Notes: generated by a model not told the origin, from the letters alone. Counted from the first letter of the stretch, positions 25,705-35,889 are shown. The stretch is 64,000 nucleotides of DNA from an uncultured Lachnospiraceae bacterium (GCA_910579735.1 CAJTUZ010000007.1:40699-104698), one strand, 5' to 3'. Translations and numbers: made by a program.

Positions 25705-26664
25705 GTGAAACATTTGGTTTTGGGGGCATCCGGATTTATTGGAAGAAATTTAATTGAAAGCATTCTTAACAATAGTCAGGATGAATTGATCTTATTTGAT
25801 AAGGTAGAAACAATTTTTGGACGGGAAATATCCGCGGAGCAAAAGAAGAGATGTCGTATCATAAAAGATAATTTTCAATTATCTACCAATTTTGAACAAT
25901 TGACAGCAGGAATTGATACGGTATATCATTTGATAAGTACGACATTGCCTAACAATTCCAATCAGAATATTGGAATGGGGTTGATGGATAATGTTATTGT
26001 AACAGCCTCTTTTTTGGATGCCTGTGTAAAAAATGGGGTAAAGAGGGTACTGTTTTTGTCTTCCGGAGGAACAGTATATGGTGTATCCGCGAAGATGCCT
26101 TTAGAAGAAACTGCATGTAACGAACCCATTTCAGGTTATGGACTGCAGAAGATTACAATTGAAAAATTATTATATTTATATTGGTATTTATACGGTTTGG
26201 ATTATAGGATAGTCAGATTATCTAATCCATATGGGAAGTATCAGAAACCCAATGGGATACAGGGTGTTATGACTACGTTTGTTTTCAGGGCTATGAAAGG
26301 GGAACCATTGTATGTTTATGGAGATGGTTTGATTATAAGAGATTATATATATATAGAAGATGCTATTGCCGCAATTCTTAATATCGCGGCATACTCCGGA
26401 GAATATAAAGTATTTAATGTCGGTTCGGGCAAAGGGTATAGTGTCAATGAAATAATAAAATTAATTGAGATGGTACTGGGTAAGGCGGTTAAAGTAGAAT
26501 ATCTGGATAACCGAAAGGCAGATGTTCCGGTTAATGTTTTGGATATTACAAGATATGAACAATGTTTTGGGCAGCTTATTCATGTAACCTTAGAACAGGG
26601 GATAAAAAAATTATATCAATATTTTGCCCAGTTAGATTGCATAACGCCGGCGGAGAAAGTTTGA
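25705..26664 (+). CDS. NAD-dependent sugar epimerase/dehydratase (extended SDR)
   Basis: A 319-residue extended SDR enzyme. HLVLGASGFIGRNLIESIL holds the GxxGxxG cofactor loop, FLSSGGTVYG the Ser-containing catalytic strand and SGYGLQKITIEKLL the Y-x3-K pair. VYGDGLIIRDYIYIEDA is the sugar-nucleotide block typical of UDP-glucose 4-epimerase-like proteins. It acts on a nucleotide sugar in the cytoplasm; the specific sugar is uncertain. GTG 25705 has GAGGAGG about nine bases upstream. It is followed after eight bases by a GT2 gene. Confidence 0.86.
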   Translation: MKHLVLGASGFIGRNLIESILNNSQDELILFDKVETIFGREISAEQKKRCRIIKDNFQLSTNFEQLTAGIDTVYHLISTTLPNNSNQNIGMGLMDNVIVTASFLDACVKNGVKRVLFLSSGGTVYGVSAKMPLEETACNEPISGYGLQKITIEKLLYLYWYLYGLDYRIVRLSNPYGKYQKPNGIQGVMTTFVFRAMKGEPLYVYGDGLIIRDYIYIEDAIAAILNIAAYSGEYKVFNVGSGKGYSVNEIIKLIEMVLGKAVKVEYLDNRKADVPVNVLDITRYEQCFGQLIHVTLEQGIKKLYQYFAQLDCITPAEKV

Positions 26665-26671
26665 GGGAGAG

Positions 26672-27787
26672 ATGAGATTTTCAATAATTACTGTTTGCCT
26701 GAATAGCGTGCATACGCTTGAAAAAACAATACAAAGTGTAATATCGCAGGAAAACGTAGAATTAGAGTTTATTATTGTAGATGGCGGTTCGGAGGACGGG
26801 ACACTTGATTTAATCAAGAAATATGGTAAAAAAATTACAAAATGGATAAGTGAACCAGATCAAGGCTTATATGACGCAATGAATAAGGGAGTCCATATGG
26901 CAACTGGGGATGTAATAAGTTTTTTGAACAGTAATGACTGGTATGAAGAGAATATTTTCCCTTTTATTGAGAGTGTCTTTTCGCAAAGCGGATGTGATAT
27001 GGTTGCGGCCAGGCAGGCATTGATAGGAGATAAAGGGATTGTTGGATATAGTGTAAAAGAGCGGGTTGAAGAGGATATATATGTTGATATGATTTATTCA
27101 CATCCTGCTCTTTTTGTTAAAAAAAGGCTGTTTTTGGAACATGGAGGATTTGATTTACAATATAAGATATGTGCAGATTATGACTGGACATTAAGAATGT
27201 ATATACAGGGAGCGAAAATAAAAAGCGTTGATTTTGTTACGACGAATTTTACATTGGGAGGATTAAGTTCTGGTAGAATGTGCATAGAAGAGCGGAAGAA
27301 AATAAGTCTCCGGCACTTACCACTGGATAGGAAAGCACAACGAATAGATGATATAAATGCATTATATCAAAAAAGTATGGATACTCTTTATTTGGACAAA
27401 GTAACAAAATTGATAAAGACATGCAAAAGAGAAAGAAACGAATTGAAGATGGTATTAGAAAAGAAACTGGAGTGGACATGCTGCTGCCATTTGTTTGGGA
27501 CGGGTTTAAGGGCGCATGAGTGTGCTGATATATTAAATATTTTGGGGATGAAAGTCGGGAAAATATTCGATAATAATGTATTGAAGCAGGGAACGGAATG
27601 GCTTGGGAAAATTATAGAAAAACCGGCATATTTCGAAGACGGATATACGTGGGTTATTACAACCACATTTTACGAAAAAGAAGTCGAGAAGCAGGTAAAG
27701 GCTATGGGAATCAGAAAATATGTATTGTTTTCTGAAATAATCAGAATTATTTCGGATTTCGCTGTTAAGAAGAATATTAGTATATAA
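26672..27787 (+). CDS. GT2 glycosyltransferase with C-terminal Rossmann-like module
   Basis: A 371-residue protein. Residues 1-240 are family 2 of the short WcaA-like subtype: FSIITVCLNSVHTLEKTIQS, IIVDGGSEDGT, GDVISFLNSNDWYEE. Residues about 268-365 are the recurrent module (CHLFGTGLRAHECADIL, VGKIFDNNVLKQG, WVITTTFYEKEV). Fusion of the same module to GT8, GT32 and GT2 enzymes in one block argues for a shared partner or ligand. It lies eight bases after the SDR gene and 23 bases before the first phosphatase-fold gene. Confidence 0.86.
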   Translation: MRFSIITVCLNSVHTLEKTIQSVISQENVELEFIIVDGGSEDGTLDLIKKYGKKITKWISEPDQGLYDAMNKGVHMATGDVISFLNSNDWYEENIFPFIESVFSQSGCDMVAARQALIGDKGIVGYSVKERVEEDIYVDMIYSHPALFVKKRLFLEHGGFDLQYKICADYDWTLRMYIQGAKIKSVDFVTTNFTLGGLSSGRMCIEERKKISLRHLPLDRKAQRIDDINALYQKSMDTLYLDKVTKLIKTCKRERNELKMVLEKKLEWTCCCHLFGTGLRAHECADILNILGMKVGKIFDNNVLKQGTEWLGKIIEKPAYFEDGYTWVITTTFYEKEVEKQVKAMGIRKYVLFSEIIRIISDFAVKKNISI

Positions 27788-27810
27788 ATGTTAAAGGAAC
27801 AGGATATAGT

Positions 27811-30015
27811 ATGAGAAGTATAGATATTGATGATAAACTGGATGAATTGATAATCAGGTATAAAGTAGACAGGTTTCATCCAAGATTTTCCAAAAAGAGA
27901 AAAGCAAAGCAATTATTGCACAGTTTTTTGAAAAACTATGAGGATGATGAAAAAGTCATTTTTGTGGCAGGTAATCTGACTGACAGGAATTATTTTGTGG
28001 AAGATAGTAAAAAAGGAATACAGAAATATGAGATTGTGTATTATGAACAGGTAACAGAATACGAGTGGGAAAAAATAGAAGAATGCGATGTCATTATAGT
28101 ATCTTTTTATGGAAGAGAAAGAATAATGTCATTTCTACATTCCAAAGGGATAACAGCAATTTCAATTTATGATTACTTTGCAGAAAACGGGTTGATTTTA
28201 GAAGGAAATTATTATGATATTTTTGGTGAAGAATATCATACATATAAAGATAATCTGCCTACATTTAATTATGATTCTATAGATATGAATGCGATATTTT
28301 TCTTTGACAGAAGAAATTATGAGATAGCGAGAACTTCTTTTGCCAAAGAGATGTATCTTGCAAGGATGATTTTTGACTGTGTGTGTGTCAAAGATTGGAA
28401 TTTAGTAAATAAATATATAGATGAATATTTGAAAGAAAAATATTCATTTGATGCAGAATACATGGAATTTAAAAAAGAGATTGCATTGCTGCTTGCTTTC
28501 ATAAAGGAAAATTTAAAGACGCGAAATGAAGATGATATCATAATTTTTTGGATAGATAATCTGGAATTTGGCGATGACAGAAGTATGCCATTTTTAAGAT
28601 CTTTATCTGATATATCAATGGATTTTATGAATGCTTATACAGTTACGCCTTATACACATGCAACAGCTAAGACACTTTTTGCACATAAATACGTGGTAGA
28701 CGACAGATCATATAAATTGAAGGTTGATCATGAGAGTGCATTTATTCAACTGATTAAAGATCGGGGGGGGGTATTTTGCTTCTATACATACCTTAAGCAG
28801 GTAGATGAGTGCATTAAAGGCCGGCTTTATCAAAATCAATATACTACCTTATCAGAATCATGTTGGAATATGTTAATGGATATATTACAAAGTGAGAAAC
28901 CCGTGTGTTCTGTTATTCATGAAATTTCAAGTACGCATCCGCCCTATATATCATTTGGACTGTCAGGCGATATGTACTTTAGCAGCGCTGTATGGGGACA
29001 TGAGATAAGTAATGATAGGAATCGGTTAATAGTAAAGCAGAGAGAAGAGTCAAGACGCTATACAGATGATATTCTGAAATTATATTCCGATATTTTACCG
29101 GATAACGATTATAAGATATATTTGAGTGATCATGGGCATACTGAACTGGATAAATTCCATACGATTTTTAGGATTGTACAGGAGAATATTCAGCCTAAAA
29201 AAATACAGGGAATGTTTAGTTACATTAATTTCGATAAGTTACTATATAAAATTTTACAAAATGATAATGACTACTCGGATATTATTGAAGAATATATTAA
29301 AATTCAAGATGTGGATTATTATAATAAAGAAAATTTAAAATTCTATCTTCATAAAGATAACTTTTCGTTGGATTGGTTATGGGGTTATCAGGGGATAATA
29401 ACGCAGTCACATTATTATATTCGCTATCATAGTGGACAGGAGAAATATTATAATAATAGTTTCAATGGGGAAAAATTGACAGAAGAAAAAGTTGATTATT
29501 TGCGGAACTTATGTAATGAATATCCAAATCAAATTATTTGGGAAGAACAGTTTAAATATACCCGTAATATGTATGCTACATTCCAGAATTATTTGAATAG
29601 AAATGGGTGTGTGGACAAAGACAGAATGCAGACGGTTTTAGAATTGTTTAATAATTTGCCCCGATCGTGTAGGATTGCTATCAGAGGCGGCGGAAAACAT
29701 ACGCTGGAATTGTGGTTTATATTAAAGAAAATGCAGCAGGAAAAAGTGGCATATGTTATTGATCAAAATAAAAAGTGTATGGCAGCGAGGCTGGGATTGG
29801 AGATAATTGATATAACAGAAATCACGCAAAAAGAAATAGATGTAATTATAGTTTCTTCTTATGAGCATGAAGAGACATGGTGTCAGGAGTTGTGTGAGTG
29901 TATAAATATTCCGGTTATAGGCTTATATAATTATTTAAAAGAAAAAGGGTTTGCATGCAAAACTGAATTTTATAAAAGGGATTATAAAAAAGAAGATGTA
30001 GTGTGGGAGGAGTGA
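27811..30015 (+). CDS. Alkaline-phosphatase-superfamily protein flanked by Rossmann-like modules (divergent member)
   Basis: A 734-residue soluble protein. Residues about 45-140 and 620-715 are Rossmann-like modules (KVIFVAGNLTDRNYF and IAIRGGGKHTLELWFILKKM). Residues about 240-460 resemble the alkaline phosphatase/LTA-synthase fold: IIIFWIDNLEFGDD with metal-ligand D249, TPYTHATAKTLF with candidate nucleophile T282, VIHEISSTHPPYI, and YLSDHGHTEL with D440/H441 plus H450. Thr in place of the sulfatase Cys/Ser favours phosphate-diester or phosphotransfer chemistry. It is related to 33655, 38733 and 41013 but more distant. A run of nine G at 28763-28771 lies in codons 318-320, so slippage would truncate the catalytic domain. 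Substrate unknown. Confidence 0.7.
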   Translation: MRSIDIDDKLDELIIRYKVDRFHPRFSKKRKAKQLLHSFLKNYEDDEKVIFVAGNLTDRNYFVEDSKKGIQKYEIVYYEQVTEYEWEKIEECDVIIVSFYGRERIMSFLHSKGITAISIYDYFAENGLILEGNYYDIFGEEYHTYKDNLPTFNYDSIDMNAIFFFDRRNYEIARTSFAKEMYLARMIFDCVCVKDWNLVNKYIDEYLKEKYSFDAEYMEFKKEIALLLAFIKENLKTRNEDDIIIFWIDNLEFGDDRSMPFLRSLSDISMDFMNAYTVTPYTHATAKTLFAHKYVVDDRSYKLKVDHESAFIQLIKDRGGVFCFYTYLKQVDECIKGRLYQNQYTTLSESCWNMLMDILQSEKPVCSVIHEISSTHPPYISFGLSGDMYFSSAVWGHEISNDRNRLIVKQREESRRYTDDILKLYSDILPDNDYKIYLSDHGHTELDKFHTIFRIVQENIQPKKIQGMFSYINFDKLLYKILQNDNDYSDIIEEYIKIQDVDYYNKENLKFYLHKDNFSLDWLWGYQGIITQSHYYIRYHSGQEKYYNNSFNGEKLTEEKVDYLRNLCNEYPNQIIWEEQFKYTRNMYATFQNYLNRNGCVDKDRMQTVLELFNNLPRSCRIAIRGGGKHTLELWFILKKMQQEKVAYVIDQNKKCMAARLGLEIIDITEITQKEIDVIIVSSYEHEETWCQELCECINIPVIGLYNYLKEKGFACKTEFYKRDYKKEDVVWEE
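28763..28771 (+). repeat. Nine-G homopolymer inside coding sequence
   Basis: CGG GGG GGG G spans codons 318-320 of the phosphatase-fold gene at 27811, in an AT-rich region where such a run is unexpected. At nine bases the frame is open; a one-base change would shift it in the middle of the catalytic domain. Confidence 0.9.
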
Positions 30016-30027
30016 AGGAAATAGGAG

Positions 30028-31152
30028 ATGAATGTATTATACATAGCAAATTCTATAGAACTTTATGGAGCAAATACTTCATTGTTGGATATGATTGAAA
30101 GCATGCGGGGGGAGGGGTTTTATCCCGTCGTTTTGGCAGCAGGTCCGGGAGATCTGACAAAAGAGTTGTTCAGGAGAAAAATTAAGTATTATATTATCCC
30201 TTATTACACGAATTGTGATATAGCAGGCAGAGGACTATTGGGCAGATTCGATAAATTGCTTGCAAATATGATGCTGCTTTCAAGGGCATCAGAAATAATA
30301 AAGAAACACCGTATAGATATTATCCATACGAATGCATCCAATATAGATTTTGGGGCAATGCTTGCAATAAAGGAACAGTTGCCGCATGTATGGCATATCA
30401 GAGAAATGTTATATGAACACTATAAATTTCGATATGACGTTCCTTTTTTATCACATTATTTGTTACATAGAGCCGATAAAATTATTGCCATTTCGAAATA
30501 TGTAAAAGATGGAAAGCATTTAGAAAAGAATGCGGCAGTCTTGTACAATGGGTTCCATGTGGAAAAGTATAATATCTGTAAAGGTAAGTTATTCTCCGAA
30601 GCAGTGTGTAATATTTTATATTGTGGAATGATATCCGAGGGAAAAGGTGTGATGGATGTGGTTAAGGCTGTTGACTGTTTGATAAGAAACGGGTATCAGA
30701 ATATTTCACTTTCTATTGTCGGCGATGGTACTGCATATTGGAAAAAGGTGAAAGACTTTATTGAAGTCAATCATTTAGAACCATATATAAAATATTATGG
30801 ATATCAGCAAAATCTAAAACCTTTTCGGGAAATGGCAGATATTGCAGTCGTGAGCTCGAGATATGAAGCATTGGGAAGGGTTACCATTGAGAGTATGTTA
30901 GGTGAAGTTCTGGTAATCGGTGCAGATTCGGGCGCTACAACTGAACTGATTTGCGATGGGGTAACAGGGTATTTATATGAAGTGGGAAACAGCAGGCAGT
31001 TGGCTGATCAGATTATTTCTGTTCTAGAAAATAAAAATAAAAGCAGGGAAATAGTATATCAGGCAAAGAAATATGCTTTGGAAAATTTTGACAGCAGCCA
31101 ATATGCGGCACAGATATTAAAAATATATAAGCAATGTTTAACTGGAAAGTAG
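30028..31152 (+). CDS. GT4 (GT-B fold) glycosyltransferase
   Basis: A 374-residue group 1 transferase: VLYIANSIELYGANTSLLDM starts the N-terminal Rossmann domain, IDIIHTNASNIDFGAMLA is typical of GT4, and ILYCGMISEGKGVMDVVKAV starts the donor domain. SRYEALGRVTIES is the E-x7-E donor-binding motif. It lacks the small accessory module that its neighbours carry. It is retaining and cytoplasmic. It lies 12 bases after the first phosphatase-fold gene and 12 before the propeller-like gene. Confidence 0.88.
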   Translation: MNVLYIANSIELYGANTSLLDMIESMRGEGFYPVVLAAGPGDLTKELFRRKIKYYIIPYYTNCDIAGRGLLGRFDKLLANMMLLSRASEIIKKHRIDIIHTNASNIDFGAMLAIKEQLPHVWHIREMLYEHYKFRYDVPFLSHYLLHRADKIIAISKYVKDGKHLEKNAAVLYNGFHVEKYNICKGKLFSEAVCNILYCGMISEGKGVMDVVKAVDCLIRNGYQNISLSIVGDGTAYWKKVKDFIEVNHLEPYIKYYGYQQNLKPFREMADIAVVSSRYEALGRVTIESMLGEVLVIGADSGATTELICDGVTGYLYEVGNSRQLADQIISVLENKNKSREIVYQAKKYALENFDSSQYAAQILKIYKQCLTGK

Positions 31153-31164
31153 GGGATAAAAAGG

Positions 31165-32361
31165 ATGTTGAATAGACAACTGTCATTTATGAAGGCGTGT
31201 GATATAGGTACTGAGATAATTGCAATGGACGCTTTGGGACAAGGAATTTTTACGATTGATAAGAAGGATATGTCATCACATTTATTGACTATTGTAGAAA
31301 AACAGCAGGGACAACGCAATTTATATCAGGAAGCAGCGCAGTATGGCAATAAAATATTTTTTTTCCCATATGCTTTTGTCAGCACAGAAGTTATTATATA
31401 CGATATAGAGGAAGGCAGTCTGGAGTATCTTGTTTTATCACAGAAAAATGAAAAGATATTTGGGGATTATAAACCTATACAACAGATTGGAAATGATGTC
31501 TGGTTGTTCCCGACAGAAATTTCACGTGATGCCATTAAGTTTCATTTGGATACACAGGAAATTGAAATTGTGGCGCAGTGGAAAGAAAAGATGAAGAATA
31601 TCGGTGTGGATAGCACAGATGTCTTCCGAAAAGTCGGAGAAATGATAGAAGTTCAGAATGTACTATATCAGCCGGTTAAGGGAACAAATTATATTCTGGG
31701 CATTGATAAGCAAAGTTATAAGACGGAATGTTATGCTCTGCCAACAAATATAAAGCTGCATACAGTCGTGGATTATAACGGCCGTGAATTGTGGTTTGTA
31801 GACTCCGATAATAATGGAGTTGTGTCATGGGAACCCGTTACTGGAAAAACAAAGTTTTTTCCAATTTCCTTTAAGGACAGTTGGAACAATGATATTTGTT
31901 GGAGTATGAAACTGTTATGTGGGAAACAGTATTTGTGGATGATTCCATATAGGGATAAAAAAATAATGAAGCTGCAATATCAGACAGGAGATTATGAATG
32001 TATTGACATTATGCCGGAGAAATTCTCCTATTATGAGAAAGCGCCGGGAAGTGTATTTGACATGACTGTAAAAAATGGAACTATCGTAGATATATACCCG
32101 TTTTTATCCAATTTGGCAATACATATTGATCTGGAAAATGATGTGCTTTCTGAGCGTTATGAGCAGATTATGCTTCCTATGGAGTGGACAGATGAAGATA
32201 TAATCAAGTATCAGGCACAAAGCGGAAACGGATATGAAACAAACAGAGTTTCTCCGAATATATCTATGGATTATTTTATACAAAATATAAATATCCAAAG
32301 AAAAACAGAAACTGCCTGTAATAATGGGGACAATATCTGGAAATGGGTTAGCGGAGAGTAA
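31165..32361 (+). CDS. Predicted beta-propeller protein of unknown function
   Basis: I do not recognise a named family. The 398 residues contain about six imperfect units of ~45 residues, each with a hydrophobic strand then an aromatic turn: NKIFFFPYAFVSTEVIIYDI, NDVWLFPTEISRDAIKFHLD, RELWFVDSDNNGVVSWEP, YLWMIPYRDKKIMKLQYQ, TIVDIYPFLSNLAIHIDL. This spacing fits a Kelch-like or WD-like six-bladed propeller. There is no signal peptide or membrane segment, so it is probably cytoplasmic. It sits between GT4 and the deacetylase, four bases from the latter, so it is co-expressed with glycan enzymes. A binding or scaffold role is a guess. Confidence 0.6.
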   Translation: MLNRQLSFMKACDIGTEIIAMDALGQGIFTIDKKDMSSHLLTIVEKQQGQRNLYQEAAQYGNKIFFFPYAFVSTEVIIYDIEEGSLEYLVLSQKNEKIFGDYKPIQQIGNDVWLFPTEISRDAIKFHLDTQEIEIVAQWKEKMKNIGVDSTDVFRKVGEMIEVQNVLYQPVKGTNYILGIDKQSYKTECYALPTNIKLHTVVDYNGRELWFVDSDNNGVVSWEPVTGKTKFFPISFKDSWNNDICWSMKLLCGKQYLWMIPYRDKKIMKLQYQTGDYECIDIMPEKFSYYEKAPGSVFDMTVKNGTIVDIYPFLSNLAIHIDLENDVLSERYEQIMLPMEWTDEDIIKYQAQSGNGYETNRVSPNISMDYFIQNINIQRKTETACNNGDNIWKWVSGE

Positions 32362-32364
32362 GCT

Positions 32365-33627
32365 ATGGGAAAAAAGCTGGTATTATTATATCACAGAATA
32401 AATAATACAAAAAATGATTATAACAGAATAACGGTTGAAGAAGAATATTTTCGTGCGCATATGTCTTTTTTAAAGGAAAACTATAAGGTTATTACATTCG
32501 AAGAAATGCTTTCTTATGAAGGAGAAGATGATGCAGTAACCATAACATTTGATGATGGGTTTTCAGATTTTTATGAGAAAGCGTTACCGGTACTAATGGA
32601 GTATGAAATACCGGCGACGGTTTTTATAACAACCGGGAAATTGGATACAACAACGGAACTGTGGACAACTGATATTCTGAGGATGTTGTTTGAGGATGAA
32701 GTTAAAATAGAAGAATTAAAGATTGAACTATTTAGACAACGGGTAATATTACCAATATTTACAATAGAACAACGGGCAGAAGCATATAGAATTCTGCGGC
32801 ATATCTTAATGCAGTTGGGGGAAAATGCCAGGGAAAGTGTTTTAGACAGTATCAGAGAACAGCTGGAAATAGATCCCCGGGGGAGAAATGAATATTTATT
32901 TATGTCTAAAAAGGAAGTTCGGGAAATTGGGAATAATCCCCTTATTACAATTGGAGCACATACGGTTAATCACATTTCCATGAGTAGAGTAGATGATATG
33001 GAATTGCTTCGTGAAGTGCAGGATTCTATCAGAGATTTAGAAAGCATTTTAGAACGGAAAATAAAATATTTTGCGTATCCGTTTGGGGGTAAGAATGAAT
33101 ATTCCGATAAGGCAGTAGATATTTTGCGTCAATGCGGAATTGAAGCGGCATGTGCTGTAGAGGGTGAAATTCTCGATAGTATACAGGATGATATATACAG
33201 GATATCACGATTGAATATCGGAAATTGGCCGTTGGAATTGTTTCGGGATAAATTGGAGCAATATATTTCGAATAAGGAACCGTGTGAAAACATACAAAGC
33301 GAACAACAGTTAAGCTTTATAGGGAAATTAGAAAGTGATACGCGATTATGGAAATCCGATAGAAAAATTGTTATCTGGGGCACTGGTATTAAAGGACAAA
33401 ACTTATATGAGAAATTGAGCCGGAATGGGCAAGCAGAACGAATATTGGCTTTTGGCGATAATAATGAGGCAATGTGGGGACACAAGATTGATAATACACC
33501 GATATGGAATGTTGAGCAGGTGAAAAAAATGAAGGATGTAGAAGTTGTTTTTAGTAATGTACATGATATGCAGTTATTTCAACAATTTATAGGAGAGAAC
33601 TTACAAAATCTTCATTGGATAATATAA
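32365..33627 (+). CDS. Polysaccharide deacetylase (NodB/CE4) with C-terminal Rossmann-like module
   Basis: A 420-residue protein. Residues 1-310 are the NodB fold: LLYHRI at the start, VTITFDDGFSDFYEKALPVL with the catalytic/metal Asp pair, GAHTVNHISMS with the H-x3-H zinc motif, and FAYPFGGKNEYSD. It would remove N-acetyl or other acyl groups from a sugar. Residues about 330-420 carry the recurrent module (IVIWGTGIKGQNLYEKL, ILAFGDNNEAMWG). No signal peptide is visible, so deacetylation would happen in the cytoplasm, on a lipid-linked or nucleotide-linked precursor or on flagellin before export. It starts four bases after the propeller-like gene. Confidence 0.87.
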   Translation: MGKKLVLLYHRINNTKNDYNRITVEEEYFRAHMSFLKENYKVITFEEMLSYEGEDDAVTITFDDGFSDFYEKALPVLMEYEIPATVFITTGKLDTTTELWTTDILRMLFEDEVKIEELKIELFRQRVILPIFTIEQRAEAYRILRHILMQLGENARESVLDSIREQLEIDPRGRNEYLFMSKKEVREIGNNPLITIGAHTVNHISMSRVDDMELLREVQDSIRDLESILERKIKYFAYPFGGKNEYSDKAVDILRQCGIEAACAVEGEILDSIQDDIYRISRLNIGNWPLELFRDKLEQYISNKEPCENIQSEQQLSFIGKLESDTRLWKSDRKIVIWGTGIKGQNLYEKLSRNGQAERILAFGDNNEAMWGHKIDNTPIWNVEQVKKMKDVEVVFSNVHDMQLFQQFIGENLQNLHWII

Positions 33628-33654
33628 GTAAAACTTTGAGGAGGATTAAAAGTA

Positions 33655-35889
33655 ATGGATATTAATGCAGCATTGAATGAAGTTATATTCAAATATCATT
33701 TGGATAGATATTATCCGCATTATAGGAATATGTATGAAGCAGAGCGGATATTGTGCGATATTATCTCAGAGATTAAACGGGATAATAGAAAAGCAGTGTT
33801 TGTAGGGGATGATAAAACGGGGATTGCATTTATCCAGAATATAGTAAGAGATTATAAGGGTATCCGGTTTCTTTTTTATAATAGATATGATACGGAATTG
33901 AAAAATTTAGAATCGGTTAATTTGGAAGATTGTGAAGTATATCTTACTTCTTTTTATGGTGCAGAATATATAGAGAGATGGTTTAGAGTACATGAAATAC
34001 AGTATAAATGGATTTATGATATTTTTGGGGAAAGGGGTTATTTCCTGCAAAGGGAATTTTTTGTATTCGGAAAAGAAGACTTGTTGAATTTAGTCGCCCC
34101 ACGGGAAATCATACACGATTCCCGCATTGGGTATACGGAATCTATCCAATGCGAATTATACTGTCAGCAAAATAAATATGAGAATACTGATAATGCTGAA
34201 ACAAAACGGATTGCGCTTGAAAAGTCATTGTTTCTGTCTCTTTACATGAGAAATTTTGTAGAAGCGCGTAAGTATATTCCTTTGCTTACACAATATGACA
34301 GTAAGTTTGAGAAAGTTTGGGATGAAATACAGAATTTATTACATATGGCGAAAGAGGCTATAGTAAATAAAAATCAAAAAGATATTATAATGTATTGGTT
34401 GGATGCGCTTCCATATGGGGACGAAAAAAATATGCCCTATTTGCAAAGCGTATTTCAAAATTCTGTTGTGTTTGATAATGCTTTTACTTATATACCATAT
34501 ACGCATTCGGCGTTGAGGGCAATGTTTCTTGGAAAAAAGGATATTGATGATCAGGCTTATCGCATCAAAAATATAACGATAGAGAATAGTCCCGTTATAC
34601 AATTTCTGGAGGAGCGGGGATATCATATTAAAGTTTTCAGCGGATATTTAAATGATAGCATACCTTTTGATTATCAGTCGGATCGCTTTTATATTGATGG
34701 GTATGTTCCGTGTTCATTAAAGCTATGGGATATGCTATCCGAAATGCTTTTAGAAAGTGAAAAAACGTTATGGTTAGTTCATGCAATGGATACGCATTTT
34801 CCGTTTTTAAACAGTATGATGCGTGATAATAATTATCATGATAAAAAGGTGCGTCAAAAACAGGTAAGACTGGAAATTGATGAGCTGCTGGCTTTTTATG
34901 AATCATTTATCAGTAAAGAATCGGTTCGGATCTATATGTCGGACCATGGGAAAAAATATGGAGCGATTCATGAAGACTTCCATGTGGTTTTCAGTATTTA
35001 TAAAAGGTCATTGGAACCGCGCCGTGTACAGGGGTTATTTTCACTTCTGGATTTTGGGACTGTTTTAAAACAAATAATTATGGAGGAAAATATAAAAGAA
35101 GAGGATTTTGTAAGGGAATATATAGAAGTAGGAAACATGGATAGATATAGTTTTCATGATTTGAAAGTATTATTCCAAAATAAAAAAGAGTTGAGTTTGT
35201 TGTATTTTGGATATAAGGGGATTATTGATCAAGATTATATTTACATACATTATAGAACCGGGAAGGAATGGCTTGCCAGAAGAAATGATGTGCCCGCGTG
35301 TAATCCATTATTATTTCTGAATTGCGATAATGATATTTGCAATTCTGAACGACTTGGATATTACAGAAATTTGGCAGGGGAGTATCCTGTAGCATTAGAG
35401 CAGGACGATAAATTTAAATATTCAAAGTATTTGTATTATTTATATGATAATATTTTGCGCCAAAGTAATGTGAAAGAGCGTATTGATAAGATTAATCAGT
35501 TAATTGCAGATTACCCTGCTGCAAGTGTTGCAATTAGGACAGGCGGGATTCATTCAGCCACGCTTTATTATGTACTTACACAAGAGAATAAAGCGAAGAT
35601 ATGGGGGTTTATTGATGATGACAATGAGTGCCAGTGCAGCAGACTTCCTTTGCCGGTAGCTCATACGAGCCAGATAGAAAAAATAAAGAAGGAAGGCGTA
35701 ATGGCAATTGTACTTTCTTCTTATGATTATCTGGATATACTTAGGAAAGAGTCAAGGAAATGGCCAAAAGAAATAGCAATTTTAGATATTTATAGTTGGC
35801 TTGAAGAAAACGGCATAATGTGTACAGGTAATTTCTATAGACCGGAGATAATCGAAACGGATTATGATGTTGGTTTTCCATTTGGATAA
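33655..35889 (+). CDS. Alkaline-phosphatase-superfamily protein flanked by Rossmann-like modules
   Basis: A 744-residue soluble protein, close paralogue of 38733 and 41013 (all start with LNExIFKYHLDRxYPHYRN). An N-terminal module covers residues 40-140 (KAVFVGDDKTGIAFIQNIV), the phosphatase-like domain has IIMYWLDALPYGDEKNMPYL, IPYTHSALRAMFLGKKD with candidate nucleophile Thr, WLVHAMDTHFPFL and IYMSDHGKKYG, and a C-terminal module follows (VAIRTGGIHSATLYYVL, GFIDDDNECQC). The protein has no membrane helix, unlike LTA synthase or EptA-type enzymes, and so would act inside the cell. GGAGG precedes ATG 33655. Function unknown; phosphodiester hydrolysis or phospho-group transfer on a glycan is inferred. 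Confidence 0.72.
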   Translation: MDINAALNEVIFKYHLDRYYPHYRNMYEAERILCDIISEIKRDNRKAVFVGDDKTGIAFIQNIVRDYKGIRFLFYNRYDTELKNLESVNLEDCEVYLTSFYGAEYIERWFRVHEIQYKWIYDIFGERGYFLQREFFVFGKEDLLNLVAPREIIHDSRIGYTESIQCELYCQQNKYENTDNAETKRIALEKSLFLSLYMRNFVEARKYIPLLTQYDSKFEKVWDEIQNLLHMAKEAIVNKNQKDIIMYWLDALPYGDEKNMPYLQSVFQNSVVFDNAFTYIPYTHSALRAMFLGKKDIDDQAYRIKNITIENSPVIQFLEERGYHIKVFSGYLNDSIPFDYQSDRFYIDGYVPCSLKLWDMLSEMLLESEKTLWLVHAMDTHFPFLNSMMRDNNYHDKKVRQKQVRLEIDELLAFYESFISKESVRIYMSDHGKKYGAIHEDFHVVFSIYKRSLEPRRVQGLFSLLDFGTVLKQIIMEENIKEEDFVREYIEVGNMDRYSFHDLKVLFQNKKELSLLYFGYKGIIDQDYIYIHYRTGKEWLARRNDVPACNPLLFLNCDNDICNSERLGYYRNLAGEYPVALEQDDKFKYSKYLYYLYDNILRQSNVKERIDKINQLIADYPAASVAIRTGGIHSATLYYVLTQENKAKIWGFIDDDNECQCSRLPLPVAHTSQIEKIKKEGVMAIVLSSYDYLDILRKESRKWPKEIAILDIYSWLEENGIMCTGNFYRPEIIETDYDVGFPFG

